The notes beneath the pieces are model-generated. The model did no database searches. It was not told where the DNA came from and saw only the letters and a list, made by a program, of their open reading frames with translations. Both the position numbers and the translations under genes were made by a program. This document shows positions 1-9,435 of a DNA stretch of 64,000 bases, one piece after another. Source of the stretch: Candidatus Roizmanbacteria bacterium UBA1450 (GTDB lineage: Bacteria > Patescibacteriota > Microgenomatia > UBA1406 > GWC2-37-13); the NCBI GenBank assembly GCA_002329205.1, contig DCTC01000002.1, forward strand, positions 124,001 through 188,000, in the 5' to 3' direction. Each line of letters begins with the position of its first letter. Positions within the stretch are counted from its first letter, which is position 1.

Positions 1-2
1 CA

Positions 3-188
3 AGTGTTACACTAAAAATCACGCAGACCGATGATGCTGCCCGCGGTGATACGGTCGGTAACGCTAAAAAAGAGGCCGAAGTCGAAACAGGTGCCAAAGT
101 GATGGTGCCTTTGTTTATAAAACAGGGAGAAATAATTACCATCAATCCGGAAACCGGAGAATACACAGGAAGAGCAACACAGGGCTGA
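3..188 (+). CDS. efp: Elongation factor P, C-terminal fragment
   Basis: The window opens inside this gene; 61 residues and a TGA stop remain. EF-P binds ribosomes stalled at polyproline and helps peptide bond formation. The visible part is the last OB-fold domain: it has the family signature around DTVGNAKKEAEVETGA followed by VPLFIKQGEIITINPETGEY, close to the universal EF-P C-terminus. The lysine-bearing domain lies outside the window, so its modification type cannot be judged. A RodZ-like gene follows 111 bp downstream on the same strand. Confidence 0.93.
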   Translation, partial: SVTLKITQTDDAARGDTVGNAKKEAEVETGAKVMVPLFIKQGEIITINPETGEYTGRATQG

Positions 189-299
189 ATATAATTGATT
201 TTTCTGATTCAATTCTGAGTACTTTATGTATCCAAATACAGATTGTGAAAGGTACCGGCGTTGTTAGTAGACAAATAATAAAATTGATATTGTTACTTC

Positions 300-920
300 A
301 TGATAACCGTAGGAAAACTTCTCCAGCAACAGCGGCTGAAACAAAATATTACGCTCAAAAAAGCGGAGGAGCAAACACGTATAAGACAGAGATATCTCAA
401 GGCTATTGAGACGGAAAACTGGTCAATGTTTACCTCCCGAGTATACATTACGGGAGTGATCAAGACATATGCTTCATATCTGGGTATTGATCCCGAAAAA
501 GCAATGGCATATTTCCGTCGTGATTATGAAAGAAAAGAAGACGTAACATTCAAAAAAAGACTCCCTTCCCTCCAACTGCTACCGGAAACAAAAAAGGTAT
601 TTTTCGGTTTACTAGCGGCTGTTTTTGTATTTTTTGCTTTTTATTTCGGTTATCAATTCAATCAATATCTTTCTCCACCGGGTATAGAGATCGTGTCACC
701 TGAAGAAAATGTCTTTCGCAATAGACAAAAAGTAACCGTGATCGGGAAGACTGAACCTGAATCAACCGTACGGATTTACAATGAAGAACTGTTTCCTGAT
801 GATAACGGATTTTTCAGATATGAGTTCCCGCTCAAAAAAGGGTTGAATACACTTCAAATTGAAGTAACGGGTCCAAACGGGAAAAAAACAGTTCATGTCG
901 AAGAATTCATGCTGGAGTAA
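300..920 (+). CDS. RodZ-like HTH and transmembrane protein
   Basis: A 206-residue protein with an N-terminal Xre-type helix-turn-helix of the RodZ/HTH_25 kind (about residues 1-75, with the typical IRQRYLKAIE segment). One membrane span follows (about 100-120), then a small beta-rich extracellular domain (about 128-206) resembling the Ig-like or glucodextranase-B domains often joined to RodZ in this lineage. RodZ links the cell-shape machinery to the membrane; that role is inferred from architecture only. It ends 3 bp from the stop of convergent radA, with no terminator hairpin between them. The start is the first ATG ahead of the HTH. Confidence 0.75.
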   Translation: MITVGKLLQQQRLKQNITLKKAEEQTRIRQRYLKAIETENWSMFTSRVYITGVIKTYASYLGIDPEKAMAYFRRDYERKEDVTFKKRLPSLQLLPETKKVFFGLLAAVFVFFAFYFGYQFNQYLSPPGIEIVSPEENVFRNRQKVTVIGKTEPESTVRIYNEELFPDDNGFFRYEFPLKKGLNTLQIEVTGPNGKKTVHVEEFMLE

Positions 921-922
921 GA

Positions 923-2206
923 TTAGATAATCTTTTGAAACAGCTCTTTCACAGTTCTCACCGTAAGTGAAGACAAAGGAGTATTGAATTTCAGACGTTT
1001 TGCTTCACTGATAATTCGTTCCTGTCCATATATTTTTCGTACTTCACCCAAAAGGCCAACTTCGCCGGTAAACACAGTAGAGCTCCCGAGCGGTACATTC
1101 TTGACTGAAGAAATAATTGATGCGACAATCCCCAAATCAGCAGCAGGAGATTTTACATCTACACCGCCTATCACATTGATATAAATATCAAATTTACTGA
1201 GATTCAGCTTCAGATGTTTGTCGATGACTGCCAGTAGGAGTAGTACTTTGTTATAATCCACTCCTTTCACTACTCTTCGAGGCATCGGGAGGAATGATGT
1301 CGAGGCAAGTGTCTGGATTTCAAAAAACAACGGTCTTTTGCCTTCCATAACACCGACAAGCGCTTTCCCTGGTACCTGAAGTTCCTTGTCTTCATCAACA
1401 AATGCAAGAGGATTGTTTACTTCGGAAAGACCTTCACCTTTCATCTCAAATATCCCGATTTCATCAGTAGATCCGAATCGGTTTTTTTGTGCCCGAAGGA
1501 CACGAAAATTCGAAATTTTTTCACCTTCAAAATTGAGAACAGCATCTACCATATGCTCCAAAGTCTTTGGTCCGGCCACCTCACCTTCTTTGGTGACATG
1601 TCCCACGATGATCATAGGAATACCTGATTCTTTTGAAAGTCGAATAAGCCGGGCGCTTGCTTCTCTCAGTTGCGAAACACTACCGGGAGGAGCATCCACG
1701 TCTTTTGTATAAATCGTTTGAACTGAATCAATAACAATTACATCGGGCTTTGCGCTCAGTTCATCAGTTCCCTTTATGATTGCTTCGACTTGCAGAGTAT
1801 CTGAAAATAAAAAAGACTTAAAATCGATACGAAGCCGGTCCGCCCGTTCTTTGACTTGCTCTGCGGATTCTTCTCCAGAGATATAGAGAGTGTTTAAATT
1901 TTTTAGACTTTGAAGCAATAAAGTCGATTTTCCAACACCCGGTTCTCCGGTCAAAAGAATTACTTCACCTTTGACAATCCCTCCCCCGAGCACTCGATCG
2001 AGTTCAAACAAACCGGTCGGTGTACGGTTTTTATCAAGAGCTTTTATCTTTGAAAATGCAGTTGTGTTAAATGACTGAACGGTTTTTGAGCGCTGTTCAC
2101 CAGCCTCACGCATTTCTTTGAAAGTGTTCCATTCGCCGCAAGCAGGACAGCGTCCTATCCAAGCTGCTGAACCTTCTCCGCAATTGGTGCAAACAAATTG
2201 TGCCAT
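923..2206 (-). CDS. radA: DNA repair protein RadA
   Basis: RadA (Sms) is a RecA-like ATPase that processes recombination intermediates and branch migration. The 427 residues carry the N-terminal zinc finger (C6, C9, C20, C23), Walker A GEPGVGKST (87-95), the RadA-specific KNRFG motif (241-245) and a C-terminal Lon-like domain. An upstream in-frame ATG would add 101 residues, but these overlap nusA and precede the conserved MAQFVCTNCG start, so 2206 was chosen. A -10-like TACAAT lies only 6 nt before the ATG, so the mRNA is probably nearly leaderless. It diverges from nusA. Confidence 0.95.
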   Translation of the reverse strand: MAQFVCTNCGEGSAAWIGRCPACGEWNTFKEMREAGEQRSKTVQSFNTTAFSKIKALDKNRTPTGLFELDRVLGGGIVKGEVILLTGEPGVGKSTLLLQSLKNLNTLYISGEESAEQVKERADRLRIDFKSFLFSDTLQVEAIIKGTDELSAKPDVIVIDSVQTIYTKDVDAPPGSVSQLREASARLIRLSKESGIPMIIVGHVTKEGEVAGPKTLEHMVDAVLNFEGEKISNFRVLRAQKNRFGSTDEIGIFEMKGEGLSEVNNPLAFVDEDKELQVPGKALVGVMEGKRPLFFEIQTLASTSFLPMPRRVVKGVDYNKVLLLLAVIDKHLKLNLSKFDIYINVIGGVDVKSPAADLGIVASIISSVKNVPLGSSTVFTGEVGLLGEVRKIYGQERIISEAKRLKFNTPLSSLTVRTVKELFQKII

Positions 2207-2212
2207 GGGTAT

Positions 2213-2218
2213 ATTGTA
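2213..2218 (-). promoter_or_regulatory. Putative -10 box of radA
   Basis: On the minus strand this reads TACAAT and ends 6 nt before the radA ATG. Transcription would start at or next to the start codon. No clear -35 box is seen. Confidence 0.4.
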
Positions 2219-2244
2219 CCTGATAAAATTTTTCACTTCTTTCA

Positions 2245-2272
2245 TTGAATTTCGCGTTTTTTCTGATAGAAT
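2245..2272 (+). promoter_or_regulatory. Putative sigma70-type promoter of nusA
   Basis: TTGAAT (2245-2250), a 16-bp spacer, then TAGAAT (2267-2272). The -10 ends 7 nt before the nusA ATG, which puts the expected start site at the start codon (leaderless). Confidence 0.5.
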
Positions 2273-2279
2273 TAGCTTT

Positions 2280-3392
2280 ATGGTAATAGTAAAAAGTGAA
2301 TTTGCTCTTGCATTAAACCAGGTTGCTTCCGAACGGGGCATTAGTGTTGATGATGTTATCCAGTCCATGGAAGCTGCTATTATGGCTGCTTTCCGCAAAG
2401 AACATCCTGAGTTTTTCTCAGAAGATCCCGAAGAAGACAATGGTATATCAGTCAAAATTGATATCAATACTGGTGAAACCCATATTATGCAGGAGGAAAA
2501 AGATATCACTCCGCCCGGATTTGGACGAATTGCAGCACAAACTGCACGTCAAGTTATCATCCAAAAAATTCGGGAAGCAGAGAAAAAGACTGTGATCTCT
2601 CATTATCAGGATCAGGTAGGAACTATTATCAGAGGACGAGTTATCCGTCGGGATATGAATAATGTCTATGTCGACTTGGGTAAAGCCGAAGGAGTACTGC
2701 CGCGCGAAGAACAAATCCGCAATGAAACATATATCGTTAATAATAGATATGTGTTTTATCTCAAAGAAATTGGTACATCAAAAGCTGGTTACTCACGGAT
2801 AGTATTATCAAGAACGGCGCCGGAACTTATCTCCGAACTATTCAAGCGGGAAGTCCCTGAGATCACGAGCGGTACCGTTGAGATTAAAAATGTAGTCAGA
2901 GAACCAGGTGAACGCGCGAAAATTGCCGTCTACAGCAGCCAGAGCGGTGTCGACCCTGTCGGCGCCTGTGTCGGGCAAAAAGGTGTTCGTGTACAGACCG
3001 TGACCGATGAACTGAACGGCAAAGAAAAGATTGATATTATCCAATGGAATGAAGATATTAAAGTTTTTATTATCAGTGCGCTTTCTCCGGCACAAGTTAT
3101 TTCCGTTGATCTCAATGAAAAAGAAAAACATGCGAATGTCTCAGTAAACGAATCTCAAGCCCCTCTTGCTATCGGCAAAGGCGGTGTGAATGTCAACCTC
3201 GCTGCAAGACTCACAGGATATGATATTGATATTGTTCAAATCTCCTCAGAAACAGGAGAAAAAGTCGAAACCCCATCCGAACAAAAAGAAGAAGCAGAGC
3301 CCGTAGTAGCAGAAGATCAACAGGAAGTCGCAGAAGAAATCGAAGACGTTCAGGAAAAATCTGAAGCTGAGAACCAAGAAGAAAAGAAATAA
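2280..3392 (+). CDS. nusA: Transcription termination/antitermination factor NusA
   Basis: NusA binds RNA polymerase and nascent RNA and controls pausing, termination and antitermination. The 370 residues show the N-terminal polymerase-binding domain, an S1 domain (GTIIRGRVIRRDMNNVYVDLG) and two KH domains (DPVGACVGQKGVRVQ and APLAIGKGGVNVNLAARL). A strongly acidic Glu-rich tail of about 45 residues ends the protein. An upstream ATG in frame would overlap radA and lacks family similarity, so 2280 is preferred. infB follows 66 bp downstream, the usual nusA-infB order. Confidence 0.95.
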   Translation: MVIVKSEFALALNQVASERGISVDDVIQSMEAAIMAAFRKEHPEFFSEDPEEDNGISVKIDINTGETHIMQEEKDITPPGFGRIAAQTARQVIIQKIREAEKKTVISHYQDQVGTIIRGRVIRRDMNNVYVDLGKAEGVLPREEQIRNETYIVNNRYVFYLKEIGTSKAGYSRIVLSRTAPELISELFKREVPEITSGTVEIKNVVREPGERAKIAVYSSQSGVDPVGACVGQKGVRVQTVTDELNGKEKIDIIQWNEDIKVFIISALSPAQVISVDLNEKEKHANVSVNESQAPLAIGKGGVNVNLAARLTGYDIDIVQISSETGEKVETPSEQKEEAEPVVAEDQQEVAEEIEDVQEKSEAENQEEKK

Positions 3393-3458
3393 TGGAAGCT
3401 TTCTGCTGACAGAATCCTTCATAACGAAACCAATACGTTACTAATTATTAATATTGTC

Positions 3459-4907
3459 ATGATACGACCGCCAATAGTCACTATTCTCGGACATGTGGAC
3501 CATGGAAAGACAACATTGCTCGATACTATACGTCAGAGCCGTTTGGCTGCCAAGGAGCATGGAGGAATAACGCAGCGTATTGGAGGATATGAAATAAAAA
3601 CCGGTATCAAAGGATACGACACAGATACTATTACATTTATTGATACACCGGGTCACGAAGCATTCTCCCAGCTCCGTTCACGCGGAGCAAACGTAGCTGA
3701 TATAGCAATCCTTATTATCGATACAACCGATTCGGTCATGCCTCAAACGATTGAATCCATTGCCCATATTAAAAGCGCGGGTATCCCCTTTATAGTAGCA
3801 TTGAATAAATCCGATCTACCCACCGCAAATCCAAAACGGGTTCAACGGGATTTATTGAAACATGAAGTAATTACTGAAGAAATGGGTGGAGATGTCGTTG
3901 CTTTGCCTATTTCAGCCAAAACCGGTGAAGGAGTCCCGGAATTGCTAGAATCAATTTTACTTATTTCAGCAGATCTTAAACTTTCCTTTGATCCGACACA
4001 TCCTGTTTCAGCGTATATTATTGAAACGAAAAAGGATCAGAGAGGAACAGTTGTTAGTGCAATTATCAAAGACGGGGTTCTCAAAGTAGGCGATGATGTA
4101 TATACGAACCAAGGAAAAGTCCGCGTGCGGTCTCTTATCAATGATTTAGGAAAATCATTGAAACAGGTAGAACCTTCCATGCCGTTTGAATTATTGGGAT
4201 TCTCCGAAATTCCCGAAGTCGGCTCATTTATAACATCAGAAGAACAACAGATCAAAGAACAAACACAGCAAAGCAATATTCCACAGCGTACGGATATGGC
4301 TGCATTTTTGAGCGGTGAAGAAACACAAACAAAAAAGCTTTCTGTCGTGCTGAAAGCAGACTCACAAGGCTCTTTAGAAGCCATTACGCAAGCATTGGGT
4401 AAAAATGAGAATATCGAAGTTATGCTCAGTGCAGTCGGTGACGTTCACAGATCTGATATTTTCCTGGCAAAAACAACCAAATCCATCGTAATAGGTTTTT
4501 CCGTTCATATCGATAATGAGGTGAAAGAATTGGCACGCCAGGAAAAAGTCATCATTAAGACTTATGACATCATATATGAGCTTCTCGAAGAGCTTGAAGA
4601 GGTATCAGCACTTCTTCAGGAAAAAGAACAGCAGGAAAAGAATTTGAAGGCTCAGGCAAAAGTTCTTGCTACATTTATTATTGAAGGTGAAACAGTATAC
4701 GGTACACTCATTACCAAAGGGAAAGTAAATCTCGGTGATACTGCAGAAATATATCGCAATGATAATCTTATAGGAAAAACAAGACTTATTTCACTTAAAA
4801 TTCGGGCAAAGTCCGTTCAAGAAGTCAAGAAAGACCAGGAGTGCGGTGTCCAATTTGCTCCGGAACTTGACATCAAGGTTGGTGATATGATAAAATATAT
4901 CCTATAA
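3459..4907 (+). CDS. infB: Translation initiation factor IF-2, short form
   Basis: IF-2 is the GTPase that brings initiator tRNA to the 30S subunit and promotes subunit joining. All G motifs are present: GHVDHGKT, the GIT switch, DTPGHE, NKSD and SAK. Domains II, III and the tRNA-binding C-terminal domain follow. At 482 residues it is far shorter than typical bacterial IF-2 (700-900): it starts essentially at the G domain, without the IF2N and linker regions. nusA is upstream and a DHH-like gene downstream, as in the common nusA-infB-(rbfA)-nrnA cluster, but rbfA is absent. Confidence 0.95.
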   Translation: MIRPPIVTILGHVDHGKTTLLDTIRQSRLAAKEHGGITQRIGGYEIKTGIKGYDTDTITFIDTPGHEAFSQLRSRGANVADIAILIIDTTDSVMPQTIESIAHIKSAGIPFIVALNKSDLPTANPKRVQRDLLKHEVITEEMGGDVVALPISAKTGEGVPELLESILLISADLKLSFDPTHPVSAYIIETKKDQRGTVVSAIIKDGVLKVGDDVYTNQGKVRVRSLINDLGKSLKQVEPSMPFELLGFSEIPEVGSFITSEEQQIKEQTQQSNIPQRTDMAAFLSGEETQTKKLSVVLKADSQGSLEAITQALGKNENIEVMLSAVGDVHRSDIFLAKTTKSIVIGFSVHIDNEVKELARQEKVIIKTYDIIYELLEELEEVSALLQEKEQQEKNLKAQAKVLATFIIEGETVYGTLITKGKVNLGDTAEIYRNDNLIGKTRLISLKIRAKSVQEVKKDQECGVQFAPELDIKVGDMIKYIL

Positions 4908-4922
4908 TATTTTATATTCTGT

Positions 4923-5981
4923 ATGATGCCAACCAATCAGCAACCGGAAGATGTTGCAAAAACAATTTCCCAGATAAATGAAGTCATTGCAAAAAATGAC
5001 TCGGGTATTATTGTCCTTCCTTCCAAGCCCACACCTGATGCGATTGCTGCAGGAACTGCTATGTATATGGCTCTTACGAAAATGGGCAAAAATGTATCTC
5101 TTGTCGCATCCGCTGTCCCGGAAAGCGATATGATTGGTGTCGATAAGATTAAAACAGATCTTAATACCGGTGGAGACAACCTTGTCATCTCATTTCCTTA
5201 TGAAGATGGAGCTATTGATAAGGTTGATTACAATATAAAAAATGAACGATTTAACCTCATTGTTATCCCGCGTGAAGGACATTCCAAGCTTGAACCGAAA
5301 GATGTTCAATTTACCTATAGCGGTGGGAAAATCGATTTCATTATCACTATAGATACACCTAATTTAAATGCTATCGGTGATCTATATCAGAAAAATCAGC
5401 GGGAGTTTGATGGTCAAACTATCATCAATATTGACCGACATCTGATCAATAATTCGTACGGGATGATCAATATGGTTGTCAAAACAAGTTCTTCTACTTC
5501 AGAACTTGTTATGAAAGTGATTAAAGGACTGAAAGCACAGATAGATCGCGATATTGCGACCAATCTATATGCAGGGATTCTTGCTGCAACAAATAATTTT
5601 ACGGCCTATTCTGTCAATGCAGATACGTTCGAAGCTGTTGCAGAACTGTTGCGGGCAGGTGCTGTCAAAAAACCGATTGCACAAAATCAGTTTGGAAGAG
5701 CACCCGGTATGGCTGGAGCGACTCCATTCGGCGGACAGAATCAACAGCCGTCTATGAGTCCACGAGCTCCGTTTCCATCAATGAATCCGTTCCAAAATTT
5801 CGGCCAGCAGCAGCCTCCTCAGCGTCAGAACGAACAGGCAGCTCCGGCACGTCCTGATGAAAAACAACAGCGGCGAGTAGAACAGGTTGAAAAGGAACCC
5901 CGTTCTCAGGAAGGTAATGACAACACGCCGGAAGATGACCTCAAACCGAAGATTTTCTCCGAAAGTGACGGTCTGATCTAA
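4923..5981 (+). CDS. Degenerate DHH-family protein (NrnA-like)
   Basis: A 352-residue protein 15 bp after infB, where nanoRNase/pAp phosphatase NrnA commonly sits. The fold is recognisable, but metal ligands look lost: the first motif, normally H-x-x-P-D-x-D, reads SKPTPDAIAAG (34-44), and the DHH signature reads NIDRHLINNSYG. Residues after about 250 form a Pro/Gln-rich, then charged, probably disordered tail. Family membership rests on motif spacing and gene position. Catalytic activity is doubtful; it may be a structural or nucleotide-binding relative. Confidence 0.6.
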   Translation: MMPTNQQPEDVAKTISQINEVIAKNDSGIIVLPSKPTPDAIAAGTAMYMALTKMGKNVSLVASAVPESDMIGVDKIKTDLNTGGDNLVISFPYEDGAIDKVDYNIKNERFNLIVIPREGHSKLEPKDVQFTYSGGKIDFIITIDTPNLNAIGDLYQKNQREFDGQTIINIDRHLINNSYGMINMVVKTSSSTSELVMKVIKGLKAQIDRDIATNLYAGILAATNNFTAYSVNADTFEAVAELLRAGAVKKPIAQNQFGRAPGMAGATPFGGQNQQPSMSPRAPFPSMNPFQNFGQQQPPQRQNEQAAPARPDEKQQRRVEQVEKEPRSQEGNDNTPEDDLKPKIFSESDGLI

Positions 5982-6095
5982 TAAACTGATAGTCTGCATG
6001 ATGCACTCACAGCGACCCAAGGTGCGTTCTAGTCAATTTTCTTTCTCCTGCTTTAACAAACGAACTGCTAGCCACGTACTTCAAACATAGTAGTA

Positions 6096-6101
6096 TATAA
6101 T
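6096..6101 (+). promoter_or_regulatory. Putative -10 box of rmuC
   Basis: A perfect TATAAT ends 9 nt before the rmuC ATG, which fits a leaderless or nearly leaderless mRNA. No convincing -35 box. Confidence 0.45.
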
Positions 6102-6110
6102 GTAGTACGT

Positions 6111-7082
6111 ATGGAAATCCTGCCCTATATATTCATTCTTATTTCAACTGTCATCATCCTTGTTGTTGTGCGTATGTGGTTCAAAAAGATGGAAGAAAAA
6201 ACAAACATTTCAGAAGAACTGACGCAGTGGCTCAAGGAAATGAGTCAATCCAATCGTCAGGTAGATCAAAAACTCACACACAATATGGATATGTTCAATC
6301 AGCGTCTTGATAAAGCAGCACAGGCGATGATGAGTGTACAAAAAAGTATTGGCGAATTCTCAGAAATCGGTAGATCTATGCAGCAGCTTCAACAGTTTCT
6401 TCAGTCACCAAAACTGAGGGGGAATATCGGAGAACAGGTTCTGAAAGAGCTACTATCTCAGTGTCTCCCGGCCGAAACGTATGTCCTGCAATACGGTTTT
6501 AAAAACGGAGATCGGGTAGATGCTGTCGTGAAAACAAGTCAGGGACTTATTGCAATTGATTCGAAGTTCCCGTTGTCCACATTCAAGAAACTGATGGAAG
6601 AAAACAATGAAATTGCCCGTGATGCACTGCAAAAGGAGTTTATCAGAGATGTCAAAAAGCATATCAATGCCATTTCAAAAAAATATATTTTAGCCTCTGA
6701 AGGCACACTTGACTATGCATTGATGTATATTCCTTCGGAAAGTGTTTATTACGAAATCATCAATAACGGCGAGTTGTATGATTATTCATCAGAGATGCGG
6801 ATTGTTCCGGTTTCTCCGATGAGTTTTTATGCATATCTGAAAGTAATTTTGATATCACATGAAGGTGCCCGAATTCAAAAACAGGCCAAGGAAATTCTCG
6901 CGACATTGCAGGCCATGAGAAAAGACTATGAGAAGGCAGAAGATGCTGTCTCCGTCCTGAATAAGCATATCGGGAATGCATATAATCAGTCTGCAAATGT
7001 CGTACAACATTTGTCGAAATTGGGGCAGAAAATTGAGTCGACGGCTTCACTTTCTGCAACTGAGGAGAAGTTGCTGGAGTAG
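6111..7082 (+). CDS. rmuC: RmuC family DNA recombination protein
   Basis: RmuC proteins limit inversions between short repeats and carry a nuclease-like core; the biochemical role is poorly known. The 323 residues have one N-terminal membrane helix (about 4-23), a coiled-coil stretch to about 105, and the conserved core beginning LRGNIGEQVLKELL, then GDRVDAVVKT and IAIDSKFPL, the PD-(D/E)XK-like part. recJ follows 20 bp downstream on the same strand, so the two may be co-transcribed as a recombination/repair pair. Confidence 0.9.
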   Translation: MEILPYIFILISTVIILVVVRMWFKKMEEKTNISEELTQWLKEMSQSNRQVDQKLTHNMDMFNQRLDKAAQAMMSVQKSIGEFSEIGRSMQQLQQFLQSPKLRGNIGEQVLKELLSQCLPAETYVLQYGFKNGDRVDAVVKTSQGLIAIDSKFPLSTFKKLMEENNEIARDALQKEFIRDVKKHINAISKKYILASEGTLDYALMYIPSESVYYEIINNGELYDYSSEMRIVPVSPMSFYAYLKVILISHEGARIQKQAKEILATLQAMRKDYEKAEDAVSVLNKHIGNAYNQSANVVQHLSKLGQKIESTASLSATEEKLLE

Positions 7083-7102
7083 CGTATTCCTCACTAGTTG
7101 CT

Positions 7103-8791
7103 ATGAAAATCCAAGTAATACATGAGATACAGCAGAATCAGAAACTGACACCACAGGAGATAGTGGATCTCATTTTAAAATCTCGAAACATCCAAGATAA
7201 AGAAATATTTCTTAATCCTCCGTCTCCGCTGAAATTTACTCTAAAAGACTTCGGGTTTACAAAAAAACAGATTGATCATGCTATGAGCCTTCTTCAGAAG
7301 ATTTTTGATGAGAAAAGAACGATTGTGGTATACACGGATTATGATGCTGACGGAATAACCGGTGGTTCTGTTCTCTGGGAAACTCTGCACCTGCTCGGAT
7401 TCAAGGTGATGCCGTATGTGCCGCATCGCCAGCATGAAGGATATGGTTTTTCCAAAATAGGGATAGACAGAATTAAAAAAGAGTATGATCCGGCGCTTAT
7501 CATCAGTGTAGATCACGGAATAACTGCTGTTGAGCAAGTTGCCTATGCAAAATCGCTCGGTATTCCGGTCATAATTACAGATCACCATCATAAACAGGAA
7601 AAAATTCCGGAAGCAGCCGAAGGAATTTTTCATATCCCGGCCTTATCCGGATCCGGGACTGCTTTTTATTTTGCAAAGGAAGTATTTTTACACTTCCGGA
7701 AATCATTGACCGAATCAAAGCAACAAAAGCTCAAGAAGCATTTTGAAACAGATTACTTGTCTCTTGCCACCATCGGAACAGTCGCTGATCTTGTTCCTTT
7801 GATCGGTCCTTCACGGAGCGTGGTACGTGCCGGTCTTGCTGCATTCCCGCATGTAACACGTGTTGGAATCCGACAGATATGCAAGCAGGCAGAGATAGAT
7901 GGCCGCGTTATCTCACCATATGAAATTGGATTTATTATTGCTCCACGAATCAATGCAGTAGGACGACTGGAGCACGCAATTGATGCATTGCGTCTGCTTT
8001 GTACAACCAATGAAGAACGGGCAGCAGAGCTTGCCGGAAAAGTCGGGGAGATGAATACTGCCAGACAGGATCTGGTAAAAGCGAATGTAGAAGAAGCCGT
8101 TTTGCAGGTACAGAAGATGAAAGAATTACCGAAGTTAATTATTCTCTACGCAGATCACTGGCATGAAGGTGTTATCGGGCTTATCGCATCAAGTATTTTG
8201 GAGAAATATTATCGACCGACAATTGTCATGACAAAAGGGGACGGTTTTTATAAAGCGTCCGTTCGCTCGATACCCGGTTTTCATATAACTGAGTTTTTGG
8301 GAGAGATGCAGAAATATTTAAAAGGATATGGCGGACATGCAGCTGCAGCCGGATTTACACTACCTGCGGAAAATCGGGAAATATTTATGAAAAAGGCGAT
8401 CAAAAGAGCGTCAGAAGTAATTTCAGATGATGATTTGGAACGAATCATCCAGGCAGATTTGCGAATCCCATTGGTACATATGTCTATTCGTCTTTCAAAA
8501 ATGATTGATCAGTTAGCACCTTTTGGGGTCGGTAATCCGAAACCAACATTTGTGAGCGAAGTCGAGCTTTTACACGCCAAAATTTTGGGAAAAAATAAAG
8601 ATCATTTGAAATTGACAGTCAAGCAGCCGGGAGTTCGATCAGTTCCGATCGATATGATTGCCTTTGGACAGGCAAAAATTTTTCCCGAGCTTTCAAAAAA
8701 TCAGATAGTGCAGACCGTGTATCAGTTGGATATCAATCGCTGGAACGGCAATGAATCATTGCAGGGTATTGTACAAAAAATAATTCTCTAG
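7103..8791 (+). CDS. recJ: Single-stranded-DNA exonuclease RecJ
   Basis: RecJ degrades single-stranded DNA 5' to 3' in recombination and mismatch repair. The 562 residues hold the DHH catalytic motifs YTDYDADGITGG, SVDHG and ITDHHH, then the DHHA1 domain with GYGGHAAAAGF and a C-terminal OB-like domain. The metal ligands look intact, unlike the DHH-like protein at 4923-5981. Length is typical of the shorter Gram-positive-type RecJ. Confidence 0.94.
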   Translation: MKIQVIHEIQQNQKLTPQEIVDLILKSRNIQDKEIFLNPPSPLKFTLKDFGFTKKQIDHAMSLLQKIFDEKRTIVVYTDYDADGITGGSVLWETLHLLGFKVMPYVPHRQHEGYGFSKIGIDRIKKEYDPALIISVDHGITAVEQVAYAKSLGIPVIITDHHHKQEKIPEAAEGIFHIPALSGSGTAFYFAKEVFLHFRKSLTESKQQKLKKHFETDYLSLATIGTVADLVPLIGPSRSVVRAGLAAFPHVTRVGIRQICKQAEIDGRVISPYEIGFIIAPRINAVGRLEHAIDALRLLCTTNEERAAELAGKVGEMNTARQDLVKANVEEAVLQVQKMKELPKLIILYADHWHEGVIGLIASSILEKYYRPTIVMTKGDGFYKASVRSIPGFHITEFLGEMQKYLKGYGGHAAAAGFTLPAENREIFMKKAIKRASEVISDDDLERIIQADLRIPLVHMSIRLSKMIDQLAPFGVGNPKPTFVSEVELLHAKILGKNKDHLKLTVKQPGVRSVPIDMIAFGQAKIFPELSKNQIVQTVYQLDINRWNGNESLQGIVQKIIL

Positions 8792-8806
8792 GTTTCTTAC
8801 AATCTC

Positions 8807-8837
8807 TTGACATCAATTCAGAAAGGTACGCTATAAT
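8807..8837 (+). promoter_or_regulatory. Putative promoter of the LytR_C gene
   Basis: TTGACA (8807-8812) and TATAAT (8832-8837) are both consensus, but the spacer is 19 bp, longer than the ideal 17. The start codon lies 41 nt beyond the -10, so this gene, unlike many neighbours, would have a short leader. Confidence 0.5.
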
Positions 8838-8878
8838 AGTAGTAATTTACTTCATTATCCATTTATTTTATACCTATT

Positions 8879-9418
8879 ATGTGGAAAGCAATTATTGCCG
8901 TAATCATTGTTGCTCTTGTCGGAGCAGGCGGGTACCTTTATTATCAGTCTAATCAGAACAGAAGTGCCGTACCCGAGGAAAATATGGTGACTGTTACACC
9001 CGTCGAAGAAGCGACACCTACACCTGAAGAAGTTGACCGTGAAGCTTATGACATCGAAGTACAAAACGGAAGCGGTATAGCGGGATTGGCGGGACAAGCG
9101 CAGCAATTTCTTGAGGATGCGGGATTTACCGTGATTGATATCGGGAATGCTGATGAGACTGATTATGAGGAAACGGTGATCTATGCGAGTGAAGATGTGG
9201 ACGAAGCGTGGTTGGATGAACTGAAAGACGTACTCGGCGAAGAATATGATGTTCAAAGCCAAGTAGAAGAACTCGATATGGAGACCGATGCAGATGTCGT
9301 CGTAATAATCGGCAGTAATGACGCCAGCGGTGAGTCAATGTCAGAAGAAGAACCGACAGCAGCACCTACCGAAGAAGATGAAGAAACAGAGACTCCGACA
9401 CCGTCACCAAGCGAATAA
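8879..9418 (+). CDS. LytR C-terminal domain protein, membrane-anchored
   Basis: A 179-residue protein with an N-terminal membrane helix (about 4-21) and an outward-facing part. A LytR_C-type domain occupies about residues 58-148, starting at the family hallmark YDIEVQNGSGIAGLAGQ. Both flanks are acidic Thr/Pro/Glu-rich linkers. LytR_C domains often accompany LytR-CpsA-Psr enzymes that attach glycans to the wall, but no such catalytic domain is present here. It converges on argS with 17 bp between them. Confidence 0.7.
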   Translation: MWKAIIAVIIVALVGAGGYLYYQSNQNRSAVPEENMVTVTPVEEATPTPEEVDREAYDIEVQNGSGIAGLAGQAQQFLEDAGFTVIDIGNADETDYEETVIYASEDVDEAWLDELKDVLGEEYDVQSQVEELDMETDADVVVIIGSNDASGESMSEEEPTAAPTEEDEETETPTPSPSE

Positions 9419-9435
9419 TTTTTTCTTAATAGAAA

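Noticed and set aside
2207..2509. 101-residue N-terminal extension of RadA
   Set aside because: It overlaps nusA on the other strand, lacks family similarity, and the conserved zinc-finger N-terminus starts at 2206.
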